This document shows positions 34,581 through 45,949 of a stretch of DNA of 64,000 nt, in pieces (position 1 is the stretch's first letter; each line of letters opens with the position of its first letter). The stretch is taken from contig JAZGUH010000722.1 in NCBI GenBank assembly GCA_037893225.1, forward strand, positions 248,001 to 312,000. Reading direction: 5' to 3'. The notes below the pieces were generated by a model, which was not told the origin of the DNA, did no database searches, and saw only the letters and a list, made by a program, of their open reading frames with translations. The translations under genes and the position numbers were made by a program. Origin of the DNA: Hippasteria phrygiana (Eukaryota > Echinodermata > Asteroidea > Valvatida > Goniasteridae).

Positions 34581-36849
34581 TGTGTCTCTTCGATGATATT
34601 TTTTTCTAGTAACTGACAGACGGTCTTCAAGTGGCCTTCAAGTGGTCTTCAAGTTTAAAACTTTGAAAAGCAGCTCATGGCGATTTTGGCGTAAAACAGA
34701 ATGTCAAAGAACGTCCCCCGTGTATACTCATATCAATGCAAAGTAAAAATGGTTGCGATGGTTGGCTTGAGGCAATACACATTTTTCTTAGACTGAAACT
34801 TCCAGCATTCCAAAGAAAAGAACACGAGGAAAGTTGTCTCATTCGGTCTAATAAGACAGCATGGTTGAATTCTTCCTTCACAGTTTAGCATCAAATCCGA
34901 AATCACATCCGTACAATACCAAATGTAACCTTTTTTTAAAGAACAATAACACAGCGATTTCGGAAGTTGAAATTCTTCTTTCGTTTGGACATCTTATAAT
35001 TAAATCATCATCTGAAACTTTACGGTTTACATAAAAAAGTAATTGCAAGACTAGAGTAAACACCATGTGTATGAAAAAGACAATCATAACAAATGAGGAT
35101 ATTTATTTTAATGAAACATAATCAGAAATGTTGTACCCCATAATAGTTAATATTAACAGAAGAACATACTATACTATATAAAACACCGGGGCATTCAGAA
35201 AAAAAAGTGATAAAAATATAGTTTGAACAATATTTAAGGACCCAGCTGGTTGAAACTTGAATCTACAGTAATATTATTACAAAATGTTGTATCCACTATA
35301 GTTTTCTGCATTTTCTGTAAAGGCTGCCCTGATGACTCATCAGGTCGGTATTTATATCTGTTTTCTTCGGCATGCAACTTCAGGTTACTCCCCCAACTCT
35401 CCCTGGTACCTATTTCTACTCCAGAGAGCTGGAAACAAGTAATTAGCAACTAGAATCATGTGTTATCAGCTTGAATACATACAAAAAGTCTAGGAACTAG
35501 GCTATAGTGGAATGGTTGACATGGGTCATCTAGTTTTAGGCCTACGCAGTTGTGTTGCTAAATTCACATGTACTCTTGCACAATATTTGCTTAGTGACTT
35601 CAAAGTCCACGACGAGTCACGTAGGCCTAATCGTCACGAGATCTTCAAGTTCAAAAACAGCGTAAACAGAATTGCGACGAATGGTCCCCATTTATACTGT
35701 ATTTAAGTTTGAACGGGTTTTGAACGTTAAATCTCATGTTCTCCTACACGAATCGCATTACGCAGCAACTGACCAATCAGATCTGAGGAAATTTGTGTTC
35801 ACACAAGTCATGTTAAATTGTAGTGTTTCGTCCAAAAACACGATTTCTTGACTATAATATTTAATTATTTAAGCAATTCCACATAGGAATTTAGCCGTTG
35901 TTTTTAACAGAGGTGAAGAATCGCATTACATCTTCTTTTATACTCAAATATTGAAATTTTTCATGGAAAACCGTGACTTCATGATGGCAGGATATGCTGA
36001 AGATAAAGCCAAAGCGCGACATTGTTTAGTGTGAAGTGTCTAAATTACCGTAGTATTTGTACGTTTGATATTTAAAGTAATGTATACTAAATCACGACTA
36101 TTTAGTCTGGTTCCAATTTCTGTAAATTTGTGATTACTTACACCAAATTTCCAGTAACTTATTAAAAACAATTATACCCTGTATTTTTACGGGAATAGCA
36201 GGGTTATTTTAAGGAACAGCAACGTAAAATAGCAGTGTTCATGAGTCGTTAGACTCCCGTTTTTTTACGGGATTGCGCTGGCGTCCAAACTGCCAGGAAA
36301 TTCCCTGTAATGTAAATATCCCTTGGTTAATCTATTCAATGGATATTTCCATTACAGTGATAACCACAACACTTATATCAATCCGGCTTTCGTAGCAGGT
36401 GCAGTATTATCATAAAACGAACACTGCAATTTGTTGTGTAGTCCTCAATAATTGATTATTTGAGATAATTATGACTTTTTTTATTGCATGTACATTGGTT
36501 TAAGAATATTTGAGCAATAAACAGATGTATGTAAACCTACATTTTGTCATCAATTTTGTTTCATCAATTATTTAGCCTCGGCGTTCGGCATTAGGATCTT
36601 TTTCTTGTGTATATAATAGATCCACACTGTTTAAACTGTTTTCTGCTATAAATGAAACATGTATGAGGTTAAAACTAAGTTGCAAATGTAGGGTAGGGTA
36701 CATTTTGCTTTTTCTTAAGGCACTTGTAGTACTCGCTGTCCTCTTTCTGAGTCCGGTGTGTCAGCAGTGTGTTTTGATCGGATTTTATCACACTAATGGC
36801 GTTGTTTCATAAGAATCTGCTGTAGCCGAGTCGACATTTTCCGGCTGAA
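34581..36849. other. Intergenic DNA; no gene recognised
   Basis: No domain in any frame. A minus-strand frame at 35234-35449 reads through without a recognisable family. Confidence 0.35.
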
Positions 36850-37130
36850 TCACTTCTACTTCTTTGTTGGAATCCGACGGGTCACCTCTTTTCGTACGAC
36901 TCATTTGCATTCTACAACAAGATTACCTTCAAGGTTTGGCATGACTTGTGGATCTGACAAGTTGTCTTCAAACTTATCCAACAAACTTAGGAGTACTTCG
37001 TCCTTTGCATCACGGCCTGAAATATGAAAGCTTTTGACACTGCTGAAGTGTTTTAAGCTGTCTGCAAGGAACCCAACAAATGCTGAAAATCTTTCCGAAG
37101 ATAGAAAGATGATGCAGAAGCCTTCAAAGC
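36850..37130 (-). pseudogene. Gene 2 NLR C-terminal remnant
   Basis: Minus-strand translation gives FVGFLADSLKHFSSVKSFHI, then SGRDAKDEVLLSLLDKFEDN and QVMPNLEG. This aligns with FVKFLADNIKCFNGVKYFHI and MPNIKELVIG near the end of the gene 3 NACHT-LRR protein. A further stretch at 36.85-36.91 kb resembles the polar C-terminal tail. The NACHT domain, most of the LRRs, the transmembrane exon and Ig b/a are gone. It sits only about 270 bp from the damaged Ig-c exon, so a large internal deletion is the simplest history. Confidence 0.8.
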
Positions 37131-37401
37131 AGTTTCACTAGAGGGGTTTGTATCTGCAACATTTAGAAACAATCCAGCACATCAAGATAGCTAAATTCAC
37201 ATTAAAACAAATAGCAAACATTATTAATTTTTTTGGAATTGAATAAAAATAATATGGACTCGTTTGTCCACTTTGCGTGGCGCTGAGCCGAATTCGTAAC
37301 TTTGGTAACTATAAGCAAATATACAGCCCGGCAGCCCGACAGACAGACAGACACATTAACACAAAAGCATAGCATACTGCAATGTACAGTCGTTTCATAA
37401 C

Positions 37402-38262
37402 CTTTTGATATCCGGATATCGGTGTAGCAATTGCTGAGTGTACCATCCTCGTAGAATACATGACACCAGAATCTCTGAGTATCTTGTACATCATTCAGGG
37501 AATTGAATGTATGTGAAGCGTCGCTACCAATGCTGTAATCAGCGCCATGTTGAATCTGCAGGACAGTACCATAAGAGAAACGCGCACCAATGAGCAAGTT
37601 CGGTTGGGCGACTGGAGTGACTAGACTTAACCATAGCCGATCTAGATGTCGCCCGAAAGCTGTGCGGTTTGACTAGCTAGTCCAACTGGATCAACCTAGC
37701 TCCGGACCATGGTTTCTCTAGTCACTCGCGAGTTACGTCACGGTTTCAAGATGGAGGATCGGTAAACTGGGCAAGTTTTGCAAACGTTTACGATAATTTG
37801 TTGGTTTTGTCCAATGATAATAACTCTTTGCAATTAGATAATGAATTATTTATTGCACCAAAGTTAAGTAGAGAAAATAATAGAAATAAATAATAGAAAA
37901 TAGAAATGACATCCAAACATTTGCTTCGTTAACAACTAGCAGACGACATTCTTTGCAGTTTGTTGTTGCTGCACACTAACTAGATTTGACGTAGTCGATC
38001 GACTAGATGCGTTCGAGTGAAGGACAGACCACGCATGCGTTTTTTAAATAGCAAATTGACAAAAAGGACTAGGTCAGCTGCACCCGAACTTGCCCAATGA
38101 TGTCTGTATCTGCAGTTACGCCCTCTCCCGTTGACCAATATACTACTGGAATTGGTGCGTCTGGTGTCTGTGGCGCGCACTGACACGGTAGCGTCTGTCT
38201 GATTCATCGTCTCCAAAAGGCAGTAGACGAAGTAACACTGCTGCTTGCTGGAAACGAAGTTC
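37402..38262 (-). pseudogene. Gene 2 Ig-type exon c, split by a transposon
   Basis: The N-terminal half (38262-38094) has the c-type features LPCQC and VVYWSTGEGV; the C-terminal half (37593-37402) has GARFSYGTVLQIQHGADYSI and RFWCHVFYEDGT. A 500-bp element (37594-38093) separates them. Independently, a TGA lies upstream of LPCQC where the other copies have an amino-acid codon, and the expected donor reads AAAG|GTTATG, a weak match. The exon is triply damaged. Confidence 0.88.
37594..38093. mobile_element. 500-bp non-autonomous DNA transposon in the Ig-c exon
   Basis: Ends are inverted copies of GCAAGTTCGG. The element is flanked by direct CCAATGA (37587-37593 and 38094-38100), which in the undamaged gene 3 paralogue occurs once at the same place, so it is a 7-bp (possibly 8-bp) target duplication. 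No transposase frame. The superfamily is uncertain; the duplication length would suit hAT or P-type elements. Confidence 0.88.
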
Positions 38263-38496
38263 CTGTAGTAATTAATAAGACGCTTATCTGTATTAAGGTC
38301 CCGGATAGGTTGCTCCAACGATATTGCATGTCCTCAAAGCTCAGAGAATATTTGCCTTCTCTCCCAAGTCACTTACTTTTCTTTTTGGAACTCATTTACA
38401 AAATTTAGAACATTTGAAGATTCATTGTTTCGAAATTAACATATGAATACTGTGAAACGTTTTCAACCAATCAGAGATACATTGCCAAGGCCTTAC

Positions 38497-38829
38497 CTAT
38501 AACTTGAATATCAACTGCTTCAACTCGTATCGTCGAGGTTAGACTCGGTACAACTCTGCACAAATACCTCCCTTCATCAGTTTCCTCGACACCCTTAATG
38601 ACGATGCTGAAATCTGACGAAAACGAATATCTATCGCTGGATGGATTATCTCCATTGTCTCCAACACGGCTTATTAGCTGTACTGTTAAAGGGTCGTCTA
38701 TGTTGGACCCTTTGTACCAGTACACACCGTCAATTGTCTCTTCTGGCCTGAATGCTGGGCAGGGAAGTCTGTGCCAGAGTCTCTCCTGAACGGTACTGGG
38801 CAGGCCAAAGACATCCCTAATAGTTATTG
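38497..38829 (-). CDS. Gene 2 Ig-type exon d
   Basis: 111-codon exon from acceptor TTCTTCCAG to donor TATAG|GTAAGG, phase 1 at both ends. Reads AITIRDVFGLPSTVQERLWH, RLPCPAFRPEE, GVYWYKGSNIDDP, SIVIKGVEETDEGRYLCRVV and VDIQVIG. No lesion, and close to gene 3 exon d in the GSNI.DP segment. With the signal exon upstream it could still be translated as a secreted Ig fragment. Confidence 0.85.
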
Positions 38830-39039
38830 CTGGAAGAAAAAAGTAAAAACTCACAAAAGGGGAGGTACATTGGGGTTACAGTGCTGCCCCTTTGAATAAT
38901 ATTTAATGAAACTTTATGATGAAATGGTGAAATTAGTTTAGTTATTTTGAGCTTGGAAAGTACAATAATGTGGTCCAGTGAAGAAGACAGCATTTCGATG
39001 CAAAACGTTTTAAAAATATTGTAAATTGATGAGAAAACA

Positions 39040-39235
39040 ATCAGCAGCGTATCCAGGGGGCGATGGGGCGCACGACCCCATAAGATATCATTTGTCCCCC
39101 CCCCCCCCATTGTAAATTTCGCAAACGGAGAAATTAGTATTAGGCCCTATTAAGACAAATACTGTGAGCACCCCCCCCCCCCCCCCCCCCCTCCAACTCG
39201 CCCCCACTGGAGACAGCCCTGGCTACACCACCGCA
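39040..39235. repeat. Dispersed repeat with C tracts, copy 1
   Basis: Contains GCGTATCCAGGG at one side, CCCCACTGGAGACAGCCCTG with GGCTACACC at the other, and two poly(C) tracts (39096-39108 and 39170-39191). The outer words are inverted relative to each other. A related unit lies at 52.96-53.07 kb. Confidence 0.6.
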
Positions 39236-39410
39236 AACAATAATTACCAAATTTACCTCAACTTCTGATCGATATTATCATTTACGACTAAAGGGTCAGT
39301 CACTAGACTAGTCAGTGATTAGTACCAAGATGTTCACATAAAAAGGGATGCAACGTGATCGTAAAGTTCCTGGGCTTGCACGCTGTATTCAGAATTAGCA
39401 AATCTCTTAC

Positions 39411-39492
39411 CATGGCCGTGTGGGCAGATATTTAGGTCAGCAACACAAAGTCCCATTGCAATAAATAGAATCACTGCACACCTCAAACCCAT
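39411..39492 (-). CDS. Gene 2 signal-peptide exon
   Basis: ATG at 39492 opens MGLRCAVILFIAMGLCVADL followed by NICPHGH and the donor CATG|GTAAGA, phase 1. A one-Arg start and a hydrophobic core form a signal peptide, and the tail matches ICPGSHG of gene 1. About 580 bp separate it from Ig-d. It marks the 5' end of gene 2. Confidence 0.85.
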
Positions 39493-42119
39493 GATGATCG
39501 GCAAAGTAAGACCTGGAACAGTAGAAAATTGTTCCTCGATTCAGTCTCATAGGAAAATAATGTTGTCAAATCAGACACAAAATCTTTACAATTGAACAAA
39601 CATTGAATCTGGTTAATTAACACTATAACCCCTTAAGGTGAATGCAAAATCCTATTAAAATTTGAGGATTTGGGACTGTTAGGTTAAATTACTGGTCCCC
39701 ACACTCGTAATTGTTGATTATATTATTGACGGGCGTTACATTCACACAAATTCTGCAGATAAATATTGAGGGTAGCACTTTAAAGACTAACTATGATCAA
39801 AAATAGCTATGGTATAAGCTTTCGTATATAGCTACAGCTACGTCATCAGATGCATATTCACCCTGCCTATTTACCATTAAGGAACGATATGTAACTGTTA
39901 ATGTAACAAGTCATGGTAAATAAGAACAACAAAAAAATCAGTGAATGTGAACAACTTCATGGTATACCAAAAATAAGGGTATTGTCAATCAAAATGAAAC
40001 CAGACAGGTACCGTATGCGTATTGTGTGTGGATACCATAAGTCCATTGCTGGCTCGCGGTGCGCGATGCATGTTCCGTTTTGCTGCGTTGTGCGAAGCGA
40101 GATTTGGAACCAACTTTGCCCGTGTCTCACGGGCTGGACGTCCGGTACGTGGGCCTGGACAATGTGCGGGGCTTCGTGAAAAATCACAACTTTTTTGTTC
40201 TGAGCGATAAAATGCTGATTCTAAAACCAAGTTATAGTTATGGTGACCATTTCGACAAAATTTAGACTTGTAATGTGAAGAAATCCAAGCTGAAATGGAA
40301 AAACACGTGTCCAAGACGCGCGTTGCTATCGGGCGGAACGGTTTGTCTATCGCCGGGCCGTCCGAGTCGAGGCTCGCTCATCATGCATCACGGCCGCTAG
40401 TAGCGTCGAACGCCTTGACTAAGGCTACATATTCCTATGTACAGTACGTGGCGTAACAACGGGGGGGGGGGGGGGGGGGGGGGCGGCAGCTCCCAGCTGA
40501 CATCCGTGCAACCGGAACCGGGTGCCCCCAGGTGAAATTTTGAAATGTACAAAACATTATGTACTTTCATCTTGTTCCGCCACTGCCTACGTACTACGGT
40601 GATTACAAAATAATGTTAGATGTTCCGAAACGTAATTTTATTAACACACGTTAGATTAACCAAGTATAAGTGTTTCGGAAGAATACAATGCCGCCGTTTC
40701 TCCACCAAAAATAATAATCAGATGGGGACTCTACGAAACAGTCCACATGTTATTTGAAAATACATTCATAAATGCCTCAGCGAGTTTCACTATCCCTATT
40801 GGTCGAAAGCCTGTCACGTGGGTGTGTTTAAACGGTTGTTTAAACACGGCTGGAAGTTGTTTAAACACGGCGCGGTTTTAAACATTTTTTCCGGTGTCAC
40901 ACGAAATGTAGAGTCCTACAAAATCTGGTCTATTTTATTGGTTGAACACTCGAGCGACCAGTCACTCTCCTAATAACGGAAGCGCAATACTACCGATGCG
41001 TCCGTATTTAGAGTCCATAATTTCACGTTACACCGGCACTGCTGCGTTCTGCACCACATGTCGAGCGCGTCGCGCGCGCGTCAATTTCCATATAAGGACA
41101 TGTTTACCACTACTTGCGCGTGGCACGAACCATTAAATAGCTGAAGGGGTGTTTTACAAACCAAGGTAAAACAAATTAAACAAAATCATTGGAAATGTTT
41201 AATTCTCGGTGGTTTTATACAAAAAGGTATTTTATGAATGGGAATATTTATTCCCTTATTTAGATATCTACAGTTTTGGTTTTGACACTGCCAACAATTG
41301 GTTTCGGACTACTGTATTATTCAGGTATTATCCCTTTACAAACAATGAAATGTGTAATATAATCTGGCCTGGCATACCGTACCGTCGTAAGTCAACATGC
41401 ATCGAACTACAACGTGTACACCTACATGTACACACAGGTGTTAAGGCAGTGCATGAAGGTACAGGCTACATGAAAAATAACACTACACATACATCCACTT
41501 ATGCTCACACATTGAAACTATGATGAAGTAGGCTACTGTTTATATATACTTACTTTTCAAATGTGAAGCCAGACAAAAAGCGGGGAAAAATCCACAAAGA
41601 GCTACACAGCGAGAACGAAATACCCAACAACTTTTATTTTCCTAAAAGACGGAAATAACTGGCCGATGACATTTTTTTCGAATACGTATAGCCGCCATTT
41701 ACTCACTGCTAGCTGGAAATAACCTGTACATTGCAACTGATTAACATACACTGCACTAGGCTACTTGTTGACTCCCCGGGTTCAAAGTGCGTAGGATTGT
41801 TCTGCTCACAAAGCGAAAGGATAATACAGTGTGTTGTTATAATATTCACGTACGTACATCATGCGGACTCAGTGTACATTTTAGCTGTATTGTGAATAAT
41901 TTTAACCAAAAAAGTCCACACGAATTTAGCTGCATGAAACGGCTTTCAGTCGGATTTACAAACCGTCAAACGGGTGATGCATTAGGGCATATGGTGGACG
42001 GGCGTGAGAAAAACGAGGGGGGGGGGGGGGGGGGCTGTATAGATACGTCAGCCTTTAGGGTCTTTTCATGTGACGTGCTAATATTATGTCGCTTGGTGCA
42101 GTAATGGTTCTACTTGGGA
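39493..42119. other. 5' flank of gene 2; no gene recognised
   Basis: Holds a GC-rich patch (40020-40400), a G23 tract (40461-40483), a cluster of GTTTAAACACGG words (40825-40885) and a G18 tract (42017-42034). No domain in any open frame. Confidence 0.4.
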
Positions 42120-42874
42120 TCCACCCGATAGTCCAAAGGTTCGATTGTCCGAAGGTTCGATATTCAGAACGTACAAGTGCATCATAAGAGGGGGTTCGTT
42201 AGTCCAAAAATAGAATAAGGTTCGTTAGTCCGAATTAGAATAAGGTTAATTAGTCCAAAGGTTCAAAAGTCCGAAACGAAAATAAGGTTCAATAGTCCGA
42301 ATGTTCATTATTCCGAAAGCACACAATAGTCCAAATTGAGGTCCGATAGTCCAAATTGACAATAAGGTTCGATAGTCCGAATCGGCAATAGTCCGAATCG
42401 GCAACAAGCTTTGTCAATTCGGACTATCGAACCTTATTGCCAATTCGGACTATCGAACCCTATCGTCTATTCAGAATATCGAACCTGATCGTCCATTCGG
42501 ACTATCGAACCTTATCGTCGATTCGGACTTTCGCACCCAGCTATCGTCTATTCGGACTATCGAACCTTCGGATTATTTAACCTTATTCTCTTTTCGGACT
42601 AGTGGGCCCTTCGGACTATCGAACCTTCGGACTAACGAACCTTCGGACTATTACCCTTCGGACTAAAGAGCCTTCGGACTATCGAACCTTCGGACTATCG
42701 AACCTTCGGACTAACGAACCTTCGGACTATTACCCTTCGGACTAAAGAGCCTTCGGACTATCGAACCTTCGGACTATTTAACCTTATTCTCTTTTCGGAC
42801 TAATGGTAGGAGTTGCAATTGTTTCCCTTTAACGAGGAATTCCCAGTAAGCGCGAGTCATCAGCTCGCGTTGAT

Positions 42875-42913
<39 letters not shown>

Positions 42914-43075
42914 ATGGGCCCTTTGGACTATCGAACCTTCGGACTATTGAACCTTCGGACTATCGAACCTTCGGACTAACGAACTTTCGGACTAATAACC
43001 CTTCGGACTAAAGAACCTTCGGACTATCGAACCTTCGGACTATCGAACCTTCGGACAATCGGGCTGTCACCGTTT
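42120..43075. repeat. Large palindromic satellite of TTCGGACTATCGAACC units
   Basis: To about 42400 the unit runs as GGTTCGATAGTCCGAA; from about 42415 it runs as the complement TTCGGACTATCGAACC, with the switch at CAACAAGCTTTG. More than 20 imperfect units follow, with local higher-order duplication (42600-42690 repeated at 42690-42780). The 18S fragment is embedded in the right arm. Confidence 0.9.
42826..42913 (+). rRNA. Fragment of 18S rRNA (3' decoding region)
   Basis: Contains ACGAGGAATTCCCAGTAAGC, GTTGATTACGTCCCTGCCCT and TTGTACACACCGCCCGTCGC, the universally conserved eukaryotic SSU segment near the 3' end. It is only about 88 bp and is flanked on both sides by the TTCGGACTATCGAACC satellite. 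It is a pseudogene piece, not an rRNA gene. Confidence 0.93.
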
Positions 43076-44558
43076 TACTCAGGTGCCAGCACCTTGGGGA
43101 CAAGAGGATATTTTTTTGCGGCAGACATGATTAATTATGATTCATTGTTCATTATGATAATATTTTCAGTTATTTGTAGAAGCGCAAAACTGAAACTATT
43201 ACGTTTTTAATCTCTGTGTTTTTCTTCAGGAAGTAAGTCCATTTCATTTTCAGCTGGCAAGGCGCATAGCTACAGCTGTACGGGGAATATGAATTAAATT
43301 GATTTTTTGCCGGAAGCATGGAGGGTCTGTTCATTTTTATATGAACAGCTCTTAGTTTTCAAGCTTCCCAAGGTAAGCTTACTCTGTTTCAAGGCACTGA
43401 CGATCATTAAACGTTACTAATAGAGTTGAAAGCTTGTGATGTAGCTAATTAGGTCGAACTAAACTAAATCTAATTGAACTAAACATGGTGGCTTCATTAT
43501 CATATATGTACATTGGTTGGTTCATTACTATTCAACATTCACGTTATTTAACCCGTTATTTAATGAGCAGGATTTTTTTCTGATGGGGCCCTCATTCGGG
43601 CAGTGGGAGGGTACGCTCTCCCTCAGATCTAGGCCGAGCAAAAACAAACCTTTAAAAATTAAATTTGTAAATGAGGATACTTATGAGAACTATTTGAAAT
43701 TGCCACAAAATTGTGGTTATGGTTCATGTTACACGGTACTGCTACTGCACGGACGCACGGTTTCTATTATGTGTGAGGTCATTAAGCAATCACTGCAGTT
43801 TTCACCCCGCGTCGGAAAACCCAAGAACGGCACGCTCATTTAAAAACAAAACATTTAATGTCAATTTGTTCCTAAGACATTTAGGCCTATAGCCCAAAAA
43901 GATTCCGGTAGGCATCAAAAAAATGCAAGGCTTTTGAGGTTTATGTATTAGTCCAAAGAGACCATACATACAAATTTTTTTTTTCTGAAAACTATGTCCG
44001 ATGTCACATGAATATCCGGCTCCCATCAGACTGTTTAACCATGGTGCATTGCACACAATTGTGTTTTTATAATGAACACAATACTTTTTGGCAATGACAT
44101 AACCTCTAACTACCTCCCAACACTAACTCTAACACCATATTAAACCCTTACCCCATTCCTAACCCGATTTCTCATCCCAATCCTCACCCCCATCTCTGCC
44201 CTTTGTTTCGTATTGTTTTGGTAGGGGTCTACTGATCATGCGCAGCATATCCAACAAGTTAGATTTACAGGGGAGTCTATATTCATGCAACACCGGCCCT
44301 TAGGCAAAAGCGTTATGTCGTTTGGCTGGCGAACCTTCTTTATACTTGTATTTTAAATTATGCCCGGAAATCGGTCGGTCAATCAATAAATCAATCCATA
44401 CTTACATAAATACATGAATAAATAAAAGAAAAAGGCACGCTGCCGTTAAAAGGTAGCGGACGGGACGCTAAACAAGTTTTTGCATTTTCCCTTCCAGTAT
44501 TACTTTGTTTATTTCTTTCTTGTTACTATTTGTTACTATTGTATTTTGTTTTACTCAG
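43076..44558. other. Upstream region of the plus-strand Ig receptor; signal exon not identified
   Basis: A signal-peptide exon for the following gene should lie here or further upstream, but none is convincing. The frame at 43517-43843 has no recognised domain. A degenerate CTAACCC-type stretch is at 44100-44200. Confidence 0.35.
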
Positions 44559-44852
44559 TTGAAACGAATGATTCTTCAGATCAAATCTGGATTCTCCCGG
44601 GACCAACTTGGTCGGCAGCTCTCGGTACAAACGTCACTTTCTCTTGCGGAATGCACTCCAGCGACATCAAGACCATAAAATGGTTTCTCGGGAAAGAGAT
44701 ACAAACCATTTGTAATTCATCCAGCATCCAGCACAATCTAACTGAATGCAGTCTGAGGATCAACCCTGTTGAAGTGTCGTCAGAAGGCTGTTATACTTGC
44801 CGAATTAAGGGAGGTAGCATTGGAAAGCGCACTTTGACATTTAGTGTAACAG
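44559..44852 (+). CDS. Plus-strand receptor, Ig exon 1
   Basis: 98-codon exon after a long pyrimidine tract ending TTTTACTCAG, with donor AACAG|GTAGGT, phase 1 at both ends. It reads IWILPGPTWSAALGTNVTFS, then CGMHSSD, IKWFLGKE, LRINPVEVSSEGCYTCRIKG and LTFSVTG. Cys, Trp and x-G-x-Y-x-C positions define a V/I-like Ig domain. It has two N-glycosylation-type sites (NVT, NLT). The open frame extends upstream with hydrophobic residues, but that part is the translated pyrimidine tract. It faces the minus-strand receptor array. Confidence 0.82.
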
Positions 44853-45949
44853 GTAGGTTTGTATGTTTAATACGTGTAATAAATTCCATTCATTAAAACA
44901 AGATCCCTCCGAACCGAACTGGATAGGACAGAATAATGCTCGTTCGAGTTCCCCCCCCCCCCCCCCCGCCCCCCTCAGACCTCGTCTTGAACGGTTTAGC
45001 TATAGGCCCCGTGCAATCCTGTTACTGCGTTATTTCGTTTACCGTTCTTTGCTTTTTATTCTAAAACTAAAACGCTGAACAAACTTGAGACCGTGTATTC
45101 GTTTCACATTTTTGTAAAACAGTAAACATGGTGCGAACAATTTTATTACTAGGAATTGAGCTGATTTTGCGCTGTGAAATGGTAACAAAAAGTGCCACAA
45201 GATGCTAGAAATATACTCATATCATTTTGGATTCTCTTTGTCGTTGTAATGTTTCAATGTAGCCTGCGGACACTTCATCTGCACAAGGAGAAGCTTCAGG
45301 TGCACTATTTGGAAAAACAACCTGAAGTTTGACATAATTACGTCAGCAAGTGAACGAGTTAATATTAAGCTCTTCCATTTCACGTTTGCCCTCCCCTAAT
45401 GTTGGAACTGCATATTTCAAGCCCGCCTGCGACTCTGGTAACCCTTTTGCTGAACCCACACACCATAATAATTGTAGAGTGAAAGGACTTTGTACTAGTA
45501 AACTGGAGGTCGTGGGATCAAGTCCAGCCCGAGTAAGCCTATGATTTTTTTTTCACAGGCTCTCGGAACAGTGCTTAGTCTGGAAAGGGCAAAAATCTCT
45601 TCTAAATTTACAGCACCCCCGACGCCATTCCGTCTTCTCACTAATTACGCGGTATACCCGCTGCTACATTGGATTACCCGATTTCAATCAAATTAGATGT
45701 GAAACAGTGACGTATCAAAAATGTGGGAAGGCAACAACTTGACACTCCCCCACCCCGTCACAATTTTAAATATTTTAAGGCTTCATTAAAACGCAACTAC
45801 GTAACATCCAGTATTACCCCTCCCCGCTTCTCCCTTAATAACGTTTTCGAGAGAAAAAACAAAGGGATCACCGTGTCACAAACCTAAACCATTTAAATCC
45901 TTCTACTGAACCCACAGAACAAATGTAGGCCTACATTCTAAAAACTGTG

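Noticed and set aside
42826..42913. Functional 18S rRNA gene
   Set aside because: Only about 88 bp of an approximately 1.8-kb gene and surrounded by satellite.
42120..43075. CRISPR-like array
   Set aside because: Spacing is irregular, spacers are made of the same repeat, orientation reverses in the middle, and the genome is eukaryotic.
44100..44200. Interstitial telomere repeat
   Set aside because: Only irregular CTAAC/CCCTTA words, no regular TTAGGG array.
44480..44558. Signal peptide at the start of the plus-strand Ig frame
   Set aside because: The hydrophobic residues are translated from a T-rich tract ending in TTTTACTCAG, a splice acceptor in the same phase as the other exons.
45470..45545. 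Another tRNA-derived SINE head
   Set aside because: Only a loose B box (GGGATCAAGTCC) and no clear A box or second copy.
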